A stretch of 64,000 bases of DNA from Limnohabitans kasalickyi (GTDB lineage: Bacteria; Pseudomonadota; Gammaproteobacteria; Burkholderiales; Burkholderiaceae_C): assembly GCA_965234325.1 (NCBI GenBank), contig OZ248407.1, positions 1,426,001-1,490,000 on the forward strand. Direction: 5' to 3'. The position numbers were made by a program, and so were the translations under genes. Shown here one piece after another: positions 43,770 through 51,229 of the stretch. The notes below the pieces were generated by a model. It saw only the letters and a program-made list of their open reading frames with translations, searched no databases and was not told the DNA's origin. Position 1 is the first letter of the stretch, and every line of letters begins with the position of its first letter.

Positions 43770-44816
43770 CTAGGCCAAGCGCACGGTCTTCTGGCTGGCT
43801 GCTGCTTGCGCGATGGCCTCGACCACCAACAGGTTTTGCAACCCATCGTGTGCACTCACCAGAGGTTCTTCCACACCTTGGATCACACGGATGAAGTGGT
43901 CCATCTGCAAGCGCAAGGGATCTTCCCGCTCTAGCGCCACAGTGCTGCTTTGATAAGGTTTGAACCATGAACGATCTTCTGCCTGGCCATACGTTTTCAA
44001 GCGCATAGTGGGCACGGCCAAGCTGCCCATCGTGCCTGCAATGACATAACAGTCCTCGTCGTCATAGCTGGCATAAGCCTTGTTCTCTTGACTGGTCTGC
44101 TCCCAACTTCGCGCCGACGCCGCTGTGTCTGACAGCATGAAAGACGCCAACACACCCGATGCAAAACGAAACGTGATGGACGCCGTATCTTCCACCGCAA
44201 AACCACGCACCGCATTAGAAGTCATGGCCTGCACTTGCGTGATCTCGCCACACAGCATGCGCAAGTTGTGAATCTCGTGGATGAGGTTAATCAAGATGGG
44301 GCCGCCGCCCACCTCACGCCGCCAAGGCGCCTGCGTGAAGTAGTCATCAGGTTTGTAAAACATGGCGCTGCCCATCACGCTGACCAACTGGCCCAAGCGA
44401 CCCTCATCAATCACCACTTTGGCTTCACGCATGATGGGGCTGTGCGCACGGTGATGACCGATCAGTACTTTGGCTGAATGCGTTTGCGTGGCCTGCACCA
44501 GCTTTTGGGCATCGGCCACGGTGTTCGCGATCGGCTTCTCCACCAACACCGGCACACCTGCCGCCATGCATTGCAAGGATTGCGGCACATGCAAGGCATT
44601 GGGGGTGGCCAAAATCACGCCATCTGGCGAAGTCGCAGCCAACAGCGCATCTAAAGTGGCGTACCAAGGCACACCGTACGCGTTGGCCAAGGCCTGCGCG
44701 GCTTCAGACGGATCGGCAATCGCGCTCAATCGACACTGAAAAGATTGCGCCATGACAGCCATGTGGGCGCGACCAATCACGCCAGCACCGACGACCACGA
44801 TGTTCACCGAGGTCAT
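43770..44816 (-). CDS. Gfo/Idh/MocA-family oxidoreductase
   Basis: A 348-residue NAD(P)-dependent oxidoreductase. Rossmann motif VVVGAGVIGRAHMAVM, ATPNALHVPQSLQCMAAGVPV and EKPIANTVADA with the catalytic Lys; the C-terminal domain contains EVGGGPILINLIHEIHNLRML with the paired His. It is the last gene of the liv operon (two bases after livF), so its substrate is probably delivered by that ABC transporter. It shares only the family fold with the gene at 42683. Confidence 0.86.
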   Translation of the reverse strand: MTSVNIVVVGAGVIGRAHMAVMAQSFQCRLSAIADPSEAAQALANAYGVPWYATLDALLAATSPDGVILATPNALHVPQSLQCMAAGVPVLVEKPIANTVADAQKLVQATQTHSAKVLIGHHRAHSPIMREAKVVIDEGRLGQLVSVMGSAMFYKPDDYFTQAPWRREVGGGPILINLIHEIHNLRMLCGEITQVQAMTSNAVRGFAVEDTASITFRFASGVLASFMLSDTAASARSWEQTSQENKAYASYDDEDCYVIAGTMGSLAVPTMRLKTYGQAEDRSWFKPYQSSTVALEREDPLRLQMDHFIRVIQGVEEPLVSAHDGLQNLLVVEAIAQAAASQKTVRLA

Positions 44817-44818
44817 GT

Positions 44819-45580
44819 TTAAACGGTGGTTGCAGCCGCCGTGGTGGTGTGTGCGCCCCCCAAGAACAAGCGTTCCATTTGTGGGTCAGCCAAAATTTCA
44901 GCGGCTGATTTGTACAGCACCAAACGGCCAGACTCCAAAGCAATGGCATTGTCCGAGTACTTGAGCGCACTCTTCACGTTTTGCTCCACCATCAGCACCG
45001 TGGTGCCTTGGTCAGCCAGCTTGCGCAAAAGCTTGAAGACGTCTTGCACCACCATGGGTGACAAACCAATCGAGGGCTCGTCGATCAACAAAACCTTGGG
45101 ACGCAGCAGCAAAGCACGGCCAATTTCGAGTTGCTTTTGTTCACCGCCTGACAACGAGGAAGCCAAGGAGTTCATGCGCTCTTTCACGCGTGGGAAAAAC
45201 TCCAACACTTCAGGAATGCGCTCGTGCGTGGTTTTCATGCCCAGCGTGATGCCGCCCAACTCTAGGTTTTCAAACACGGAGAGTTGGCCAAACAAATTGC
45301 GACCTTGCGGCACAAAGGCAATACCGCGTGCGAGCAAGTCTTTTTGTGTGGCGCCCGTGATGTCATCGCCATTCAAACGAATCTTGCCTTGGCGCGGTGT
45401 GAGCAAGCCAAACAAGGTTTTGAGCACGGTCGATTTGCCAGCGCCATTCGGGCCAATCAACAACGTGATGGAGCCCTTGGGCACAGTGAACGACAGGTTG
45501 TTCAAGATCATGAAATCTTTGTAACCCGCCACGACATCGTCAAACTCGATGCATGGTGTTGTGTTGTTGTGTGTGGTCAT
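44819..45580 (-). CDS. livF: Branched-chain-type ABC transporter ATPase LivF
   Basis: Second ATPase of a HAAT-family importer; with ATG 45580 it has 253 residues. Walker A GPNGAGKST, signature LSGGEQKQ, Walker B VLLIDEPSIGLSP and the switch His region are intact. The pattern IAFVPQGRNLFGQLSVFENL is typical of LivF. The extended frame to 45688 overlaps livG and is ignored. Two bases separate it from livG. These transporters often carry aromatic or dicarboxylic acids in Burkholderiales rather than leucine. Confidence 0.94.
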   Translation of the reverse strand: MTTHNNTTPCIEFDDVVAGYKDFMILNNLSFTVPKGSITLLIGPNGAGKSTVLKTLFGLLTPRQGKIRLNGDDITGATQKDLLARGIAFVPQGRNLFGQLSVFENLELGGITLGMKTTHERIPEVLEFFPRVKERMNSLASSLSGGEQKQLEIGRALLLRPKVLLIDEPSIGLSPMVVQDVFKLLRKLADQGTTVLMVEQNVKSALKYSDNAIALESGRLVLYKSAAEILADPQMERLFLGGAHTTTAAATTV

Positions 45581-45582
45581 GA

Positions 45583-46341
45583 TCAGCTTCCCAGATAAGC
45601 GTCGAGCACTTGTTTGTTGGCGCGAATTTCTTCGGGTGTGCCAATGGCCATCACCTTGCCCTCCACCATCACCATGATGCGGTGGCACAGGTCCATCACA
45701 AAATCCATGTTGTGTTCGATCACAACAAAACTACCCTTGCGGGTTTTGTTCAAGTCTTTCAGCAAGGTGCTGATGCCGCCAACCAGCGATGGGTTCACAC
45801 CCGCGCAAGGTTCGTCAAGCAACACCAGGGCAGGTTCGCTCATGAAGGCCATGGCAATGTCCACCAGCTTTTGTTGGCCGTAGCTCAACTCACCCGCTTT
45901 TTTGTCGGCCACATGTCGGATGTGGAATTGGTCAATCAAGGCATCCGCCTTGTCACCCAAGTTGGAGTCGTTGGGTGCGAACACGCGGCTGAACATGGTG
46001 CCTTGGTGCTCTTGCGCGGCCACGATCAAGTTGTCGCGCACGGTCATCTTGCCAAACACCTGAAGGGTTTGGAAAGTACGGCCCACGCCAAGGCGGTTGA
46101 GCTCCAAGGGGCCCAACTGCGTGACGTCTTGACCATTGAGTTCAATCTTGCCGGTGTCCGGTGTGATCTGGCCCAACATGCTGTTGAACAGCGTTGTTTT
46201 GCCAGAACCGTTAGGGCCAATCACGCCAAAGATTTCACCAGGGTGCACTTCAAACGACACGCCACCCACCGCTTGAATCGCGCCATAGGCCTTCTTCAAG
46301 TCGGTGACTTTGAGAACGGGTTGGTTGGTAGACATGGTCAT
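45583..46341 (-). CDS. livG: Branched-chain-type ABC transporter ATPase LivG
   Basis: First ATPase of the importer, 252 residues. Walker A GPNGSGKTTLFN, signature LSYGQQKLVDIA, Walker B LVLLDEPCAGVNP. LivG-specific features are GVGRTFQTLQVFGKMTVRDNL and the LivG C-terminal tail. Its ATG overlaps the livM stop by four bases, so translation is coupled. Confidence 0.95.
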   Translation of the reverse strand: MTMSTNQPVLKVTDLKKAYGAIQAVGGVSFEVHPGEIFGVIGPNGSGKTTLFNSMLGQITPDTGKIELNGQDVTQLGPLELNRLGVGRTFQTLQVFGKMTVRDNLIVAAQEHQGTMFSRVFAPNDSNLGDKADALIDQFHIRHVADKKAGELSYGQQKLVDIAMAFMSEPALVLLDEPCAGVNPSLVGGISTLLKDLNKTRKGSFVVIEHNMDFVMDLCHRIMVMVEGKVMAIGTPEEIRANKQVLDAYLGS

Positions 46342-47321
46342 GCTTTCACTCCTGATTGACCAGCCGCCGCACGCGCAGCAGAGGCTTCACGCGACTGACG
46401 TTTTGCACGGATACGGTCTGGAATGCTCAACAAACCATCGGGCAGCCAAATCATCAACATCACCACGGCAGTGCCGAACACAAACAAATACCAAGCCTGC
46501 GCAAAGCGCAACCACTCGGGCAAGATCACGCCCACGGCCGCCCCCAGCAAGGGACCCAAGAAATAACCTGGCCCACCCACCACCACCATGAGGTACATCA
46601 TGATGGACGCTTCCACTGTGAACGGTGCGGGGTCGATGAACTGCACCATCGAACCAAACAAGCCACCGGCGATACCGGCATAAGCCGCACCAATCGCAAA
46701 GCTCAACAAGGTGTAGCCACGGATGTCCACACCCAAGCTCTCGGCACGGATGGGGTTGTCACGCAAGGCGGTGAACGCTTTGCCCCAAGGTGAATTGAGC
46801 AAACCCCACAAGAGCAAGCCCAGCACCACCGCAAACGCCAACACCAAATAGTAGTAAGCCAAATTGCCATCAAAGCTGATGCCGAAGGCTTCAGGGCGTG
46901 CAATGTTGTTGATGCCAAATGTGCCGCCGGTGAGCCACTCTTCGTTGCGCATCACCAACCACACCGCGGTGTTGAAGCCGAGTGTGGCAAACGCCAAGTA
47001 AATGGTTTGCACGCGCAGCGCAGGAAAGCCCAGAGCCAAGCCCACCACAAAGCAGCCTAAAGCTGCAAGTGGCATGCCTAACCAAAAGCTGTAGCCCGCC
47101 TGCATCAGAACAGCCACGGTGTAGGCACCAATGCCAAAGAACGCGGCATGGCCGAGTGACTTTTGACCGGCGTAACCGATGGTGAGGTTCAAGCCCATGG
47201 TGGCGATAACGTAAATCAGCCAATAGGTGAACAAATAAATGCCGTGATTCTTGAGCAACGTAGGCACAAAAATACAGGCCAGCAGCCCCAAGAGGCCGGC
47301 AAGAATTGCGAGCTTCTTCAT
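46338..47321 (-). CDS. livM: Branched-chain-type ABC transporter permease LivM
   Basis: Inner-membrane permease of 327 residues with about nine hydrophobic segments. The LivM signature GYAGQKSLGHAAFFGIGAYTVAV occurs near residue 50 (split across segments), and the cytoplasmic coupling loop ALRDNPIRAESLGVDI lies near 190. The hydrophilic C-terminus RAKRQSREASAARAA is not conserved. It overlaps livH and livG by four bases each. Confidence 0.95.
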   Translation of the reverse strand: MKKLAILAGLLGLLACIFVPTLLKNHGIYLFTYWLIYVIATMGLNLTIGYAGQKSLGHAAFFGIGAYTVAVLMQAGYSFWLGMPLAALGCFVVGLALGFPALRVQTIYLAFATLGFNTAVWLVMRNEEWLTGGTFGINNIARPEAFGISFDGNLAYYYLVLAFAVVLGLLLWGLLNSPWGKAFTALRDNPIRAESLGVDIRGYTLLSFAIGAAYAGIAGGLFGSMVQFIDPAPFTVEASIMMYLMVVVGGPGYFLGPLLGAAVGVILPEWLRFAQAWYLFVFGTAVVMLMIWLPDGLLSIPDRIRAKRQSREASAARAAAGQSGVKA

Positions 47322-48193
47322 ACTTTGCGCTCCACTTTTTTACCCAGCAAGCCTTGTGGCTTGAACAAAATCACGACCATGAAAATGACCAGCGCTACCG
47401 CGTCTTTGTAGGCCGGCGAAATGTAGGCCGCAGCCAAGTTCTCGCACACCCCCACAATCACCCCGCCCAACAACGCACCACGTGAGTTGTTGAAACCACC
47501 AATGATCGCGGCGAAGAAGGCCTTGGTGCCCAAAGCAGCGCCCATGTCGAACTTGGCTAAATAAGTGGGTGTCACCAAAATCGCGGCGGCTGCAGCCAGT
47601 ACGGCGTTGATGGCGAAGGTGTAAAAAATCATGCGAGGCACGTTGATGCCCAACACCGAAGCGCTTTCGGTGTTTTGAGCTACCGCTTGCATCGCACGAC
47701 CCGTGACGGTCTTGGCCAAGAAGGCCTGTGTGATCAACACGAGTGCAATCGCGAACACAAAGGTGCCAATGTCAGTGGCCGAAATGGTGACACCGGCAAT
47801 GTTGTAGACCTCATCGGCAAACAGATTGGGGAAAGGGTGTGGCTCAGCACTGTAGCCCGCACGCACTGCGTTGCGCATGGCGATGGACAGACCAATGGTC
47901 GCCACCACGATGGGCATCATGCCGAACTTGAAGAGAGGGTCCACCACACCACGCTTGAACAACCAGCCCAAGACGATGACCGACAGCACACAACTCGCGG
48001 CAAAGCTCAACACCAAAGGAAAACCTACAGCCATGAAGCCCAGCATCATGAAAGCAGGCAACATCACAAACTCGCCTTGCGCGAAGTTGATGGTGCCAGA
48101 AGCTTGCCAAAGCAAGGTAAAGCCTAAAGCTGCCAGCGCATAAATGCTGCCGGTGGCGAGGCCACTGAAAAAGAGTTGTAGGAAATCGGTCAT
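47318..48193 (-). CDS. livH: Branched-chain-type ABC transporter permease LivH
   Basis: Second permease, 291 residues with ATG 48193. LivH features: FSGLATGSIYALAALGFTL at the N-terminus, SGTINFAQGEFVML, and the coupling loop RAMQAVAQNTESASVLGIN. Six to eight helices are apparent. A hairpin with T-run precedes the gene, so its level is probably lower than that of livK. Confidence 0.95.
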   Translation of the reverse strand: MTDFLQLFFSGLATGSIYALAALGFTLLWQASGTINFAQGEFVMLPAFMMLGFMAVGFPLVLSFAASCVLSVIVLGWLFKRGVVDPLFKFGMMPIVVATIGLSIAMRNAVRAGYSAEPHPFPNLFADEVYNIAGVTISATDIGTFVFAIALVLITQAFLAKTVTGRAMQAVAQNTESASVLGINVPRMIFYTFAINAVLAAAAAILVTPTYLAKFDMGAALGTKAFFAAIIGGFNNSRGALLGGVIVGVCENLAAAYISPAYKDAVALVIFMVVILFKPQGLLGKKVERKV

Positions 48194-48205
48194 ATCAATT
48201 CGCTT

Positions 48206-48235
48206 GAAAAAGAAAGGCACGCCCGCAGGCGTGCC
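48206..48235 (-). terminator. Attenuator between livK and livH
   Basis: On the minus strand GGCACGCC and GGCGTGCC form a perfect 8-bp stem with loop TGCG, followed by TTTCTTTTT. It lies 13 bases after the livK stop and 13 before livH, as expected for partial termination that favours the binding protein. Confidence 0.8.
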
Positions 48236-48247
48236 TTGTTTCTTTGA

Positions 48248-49393
48248 TTACTTCTTGGCGTTCAAAGCGGGCAACGTGGCAGTCACCACTTGGCGGCCAT
48301 TTTTCACTTCGATCAAGAAGCTTTCGCGGTCCAAGTCACCTTTGTCGTCAAAGCTCACATCCATGATGACGCCTGGGTATTTCTTGGCGCTGATGTTGAT
48401 GCCGTGCAGTGCTTGCGCCACAGCTTTACGGTCAAGCTTGCCTACTTTTTCGATGGCGGCTTTGAGCACGTACACACCGGTGTAACCCTTGATGCCGTTG
48501 TGGTCAGAGATGCTGCCGTAGGCTTGGTAGTACTTGGCCTTGAACTTCAACATTTCTGGGTTCGGTGCATCCACAGTCAAACCGACGTGGGCCATCGCGC
48601 CGTTGGCAGCATCGCCCGCCAACTCAATCACTTTTTGGCCAGTCAACGTGGTCTCACCGATCACAGGCTTGGTCCAACCTTGCTTCTTCAACTCGCGCAA
48701 CAAACGTGCGGACTCTTCTTCGTTGGTGTAGGCAAAGATAGCGTCAGCATTGCTTTGCTTGGCTTTCAACACGGCAGCGGAGAAGTCAACCTGACCCGCG
48801 TCTGTCGAAATATCAGCCACGATTTTGGTAGGACCATCGGCCAACAACTTGGTCAAGGTGTCACGACCACCTTTACCGAAGTCGTTGTTCACATAAATCA
48901 CAGCCAATGTTTTGGCTTTGGTGTTGATGAACTTGGCCAGCTTAGGAAACGACGTGCTTTGACCGAATGCGGTGCGGAACACGTAAGGGTTGCCTTGTGC
49001 AGTGATAGAGGCGGCTTCACCACCGGTGAAGTTAGGCACCTCGCCGCGCTTGGATTCAGCCATCGACACCATGATGGAACCCGAGTAAACGGGGCCAAAA
49101 ATGGCAAACACGCCGTCGTCAACCGCCTTCTGAGTCAAGCCCTTGGCCACGCCGGGGTTGGTTTGTGTGTCAACCGTGTAGTTTTCGATTTTCTTGCCCA
49201 AGATACCGCCGTTGTCGTTGATCTCTTTGACCGCTAACTCGACGCCGTTCTTGAACACCGTACCCGCTGTGGTACCAGGGCCGGAGAGCTCAACGATGTT
49301 GGCAATCTGGATGGTTTGCTGGGCTTGTGCCATGCCTGCCAACGCAAAAATTGCGGCAGCTGCAACAGCTTTCAGGGTGGAACGTTTATTCAT
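48248..49393 (-). CDS. livK: Branched-chain-type ABC transporter substrate-binding protein
   Basis: Periplasmic type I binding protein. With ATG 49393 it has 381 residues and a signal peptide ending near MAQAQQ. Features of the Peripla_BP_6 family are ELSGPGTTAGTVFKNGVELAV, IFGPVYSGSIMVSMAES, and VIYVNNDFGKGGRDTL. GGAG lies eight to ten bases before the ATG. It is the first gene of the operon. Regulation by the divergent PcaR-type gene makes an aromatic acid or its precursor a plausible ligand (inference); the family also binds amino acids. Confidence 0.93.
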   Translation of the reverse strand: MNKRSTLKAVAAAAIFALAGMAQAQQTIQIANIVELSGPGTTAGTVFKNGVELAVKEINDNGGILGKKIENYTVDTQTNPGVAKGLTQKAVDDGVFAIFGPVYSGSIMVSMAESKRGEVPNFTGGEAASITAQGNPYVFRTAFGQSTSFPKLAKFINTKAKTLAVIYVNNDFGKGGRDTLTKLLADGPTKIVADISTDAGQVDFSAAVLKAKQSNADAIFAYTNEEESARLLRELKKQGWTKPVIGETTLTGQKVIELAGDAANGAMAHVGLTVDAPNPEMLKFKAKYYQAYGSISDHNGIKGYTGVYVLKAAIEKVGKLDRKAVAQALHGINISAKKYPGVIMDVSFDDKGDLDRESFLIEVKNGRQVVTATLPALNAKK

Positions 49394-49516
49394 GGATGTC
49401 TCCTCTTTGGGTTTGAAATTGAGCCTTTGTTTGGTGGCTCGGGGTGATGAAATCTGGGGCGGAACATTCAAAAAAATTGGATGTGTGCAATTTAGTTGCA
49501 AAAGCTTGATCTGTCG

Positions 49517-49567
49517 GGATAATCGCGTCAATTTGAGCGATTAACGAACGATATTGTGCGATCATCG
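49517..49567. promoter_or_regulatory. Three-repeat operator of PcaU/PobR type
   Basis: Three similar 10-bp units lie between livK and iclR: GCGATTATCC on the minus strand (49526-49517), GCGATTAACG on plus (49537-49546) and GCGATCATCG on plus (49558-49567). The first two form an inverted pair 10 bp apart, and the third is a direct repeat 11 bp on. This matches the layout described for PcaU/PobR IclR-type regulators. A livK -35 candidate (TTGACG, minus strand, 49531-49526) lies inside it. Confidence 0.75.
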
Positions 49568-49595
49568 AACGCATCACGGGTTTCCCCCTGCACAC

Positions 49596-50381
49596 ATGAA
49601 AAACACACTTTTGGCACATCCCATGGACATGGACAAGAAAGACTGGATCGCAGGTTTGGACAAAGGCCTTGCCATGTTGCAAACCTTTGATGAGCACAAC
49701 CCGCGCTTGACGGCTACCCAAGCGGGACAGCGCTGCGGCCTGACGCGAACAGCCGCACGACGCTATTTGTTGACGCTCTTGCATTTGGGCTTTGTCGCCA
49801 CCGACGGCAAACTGTTTTGGCTCACACCCAAGGTCATGCGACTGGGCCAGTCGTACTTGGAATCGGCGCGCTTGCCGCGCATCGTGCAACCCTCTTTGCA
49901 ACGCTTGGCGATGGGCACACAAGAAATTTCGTTTGTTGCCGTGCTCGATGGCTACGACTTGGTCTACATCGCGCGCAACGGACAAAACCGCAGCATGAAC
50001 ACCAGCTTCGCGCTGGGTGCGCGTGTGCCCTGTCACCTCACCAGTGCGGGTGTTTTGCTGCTTGCGCTGTTGGGTGAGGAAGAGTCCGACGCGTGGTTGG
50101 CGAACCACGAACTCAAAGCCTTCACCTCGCACACCATCACCGATCCCAAGCGCATGCGCACCGAGTTGGCCCGCATTCGCACGCAAGATTGGGCGTTGTC
50201 CGAGCAGCAGCTCGACTTGGCGTACCGCGGCGTGGCGGTCCCCTTGCGTGACCACAAAGGGAATGTGCAAGGCGCGCTGACCGTGAGCATGCCCATTCAG
50301 CATGAAACGTCCAAGGAAGCCGTGAACCGAGTGCTGCCCGTGTTGCGCGAAGTCGCGCAAAGTTTGCGGCCGTTGATGTGA
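49596..50381 (+). CDS. IclR-family regulator, PcaR/PcaU/PobR type
   Basis: With ATG 49596 it has 261 residues (ATG 49623 is an alternative). The winged HTH is LTATQAGQRCGLTRTAARRYLLTL, preceded by GLDKGLAMLQTF and followed by FWLTPKVMRLGQSYLES; these match the beta-ketoadipate regulators PcaR, PcaU and PobR. The effector domain contains FVAVLDGYDLVYIAR and the LGARVPCHLTSAG loop. Members sense protocatechuate, 4-hydroxybenzoate or beta-ketoadipate and act as activators or repressors. It is divergent from livK with a three-repeat operator between, and probably regulates both. Confidence 0.88.
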   Translation: MKNTLLAHPMDMDKKDWIAGLDKGLAMLQTFDEHNPRLTATQAGQRCGLTRTAARRYLLTLLHLGFVATDGKLFWLTPKVMRLGQSYLESARLPRIVQPSLQRLAMGTQEISFVAVLDGYDLVYIARNGQNRSMNTSFALGARVPCHLTSAGVLLLALLGEEESDAWLANHELKAFTSHTITDPKRMRTELARIRTQDWALSEQQLDLAYRGVAVPLRDHKGNVQGALTVSMPIQHETSKEAVNRVLPVLREVAQSLRPLM

Positions 50382-50400
50382 GGCAGCGTGGCAAAGACAA

Positions 50401-51210
50401 TTAGGCATCGCCTAAAACTTTCTGAGTGGCGTTGAGACACATTTCAGCCCAAGCCTTGTCACCGATCGGTTTCGAGCGCTCAAGGTTCACGATTTCTACG
50501 CTCACGGGTAAATCTTGCGGCAAAGTGGCAAACAAACCTTTGACATCGATGGTGCCTTCTCCTGGCAGCAAACGTTCTTGGCGTGCACTGTGAATTAATT
50601 CTTCAGTCGTGAAACTCAAACCCGCTTGCGCATCGCACATTTGTGCATAGTGCAACAGCTTGCGTGGAATGGCAGCGATGTCTGCCAAGGTGGTGGTGGA
50701 ACGACCAAAGTGCAAAGCATCCACCAAGATGCCAGCGTTCTTCGGCGTGCCGGCTTGTTTGACCACACGCATCGCGGCTTGTGTATCTTTCACACCCGTC
50801 CACGGCATAAACTCCAAATCTGCGGTGAGTCCATAGGGTTGCATGAACTCACACAGTTGCGCGTAATGCTGAGCCAAACGTTGCTCGTTGCTGTCGTCGG
50901 CTGCAATCAACACTGCACGAGCTTTAAGTGCGGCCCCCGCCTCTAACAAGGGGCGGTGCACTACGGGGTCAAATTGCTCGCCGATGCGAATGATTTCAAG
51001 GTCAAACACCTGCACACCCGTGTCGGCCATGCGTACCAAGGTTTCGCGTTGCACGGCTGCATCGGTGATGAAACTTTGAAACGGTGCGCCAGGCCCATTA
51101 GGCTGCAAACGCAATCCCACAAAACCATAGCCCAACTGCGCGGCAATGCTGATAGCTTCGGGAACTGTCGAGGCATTGGCCGTTAAGTACGCGAGCGAAT
51201 AGGTACGCAT
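50401..51210 (-). CDS. TIM-barrel isomerase/dehydratase, dehydroshikimate-dehydratase-like
   Basis: A 269-residue sugar-phosphate isomerase/epimerase-fold protein. Its likely metal ligands Glu133 (ADLEFMPW), Asp164 with His167 (LVDALHFG), Gln190 (HYAQMCDA) and Glu239 (VEIVN) have the same Glu-Asp-Gln spacing (31 and 26 residues) as the dehydratase at 35684-36592, and both share LPGEG/FPGEG 26 residues after the Gln. That supports a dehydratase or isomerase acting on a dehydroshikimate-like compound, although overall identity looks low and a sugar isomerase is possible. It is the last gene of an operon with IclR and the flavoprotein-NIPSNAP gene. Confidence 0.72.
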   Translation of the reverse strand: MRTYSLAYLTANASTVPEAISIAAQLGYGFVGLRLQPNGPGAPFQSFITDAAVQRETLVRMADTGVQVFDLEIIRIGEQFDPVVHRPLLEAGAALKARAVLIAADDSNEQRLAQHYAQLCEFMQPYGLTADLEFMPWTGVKDTQAAMRVVKQAGTPKNAGILVDALHFGRSTTTLADIAAIPRKLLHYAQMCDAQAGLSFTTEELIHSARQERLLPGEGTIDVKGLFATLPQDLPVSVEIVNLERSKPIGDKAWAEMCLNATQKVLGDA

Positions 51211-51229
51211 GGTGTGCTGCCCTCGTGAC

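Noticed and set aside
48290..49237. 315-codon open frame on the plus strand
   Set aside because: It is antisense to livK, which has a signal peptide and all family motifs.
49386..50408. 340-codon open frame on the minus strand covering the IclR gene and operator
   Set aside because: It overlaps the regulator and the intergenic operator on the wrong strand, and no homology is apparent.
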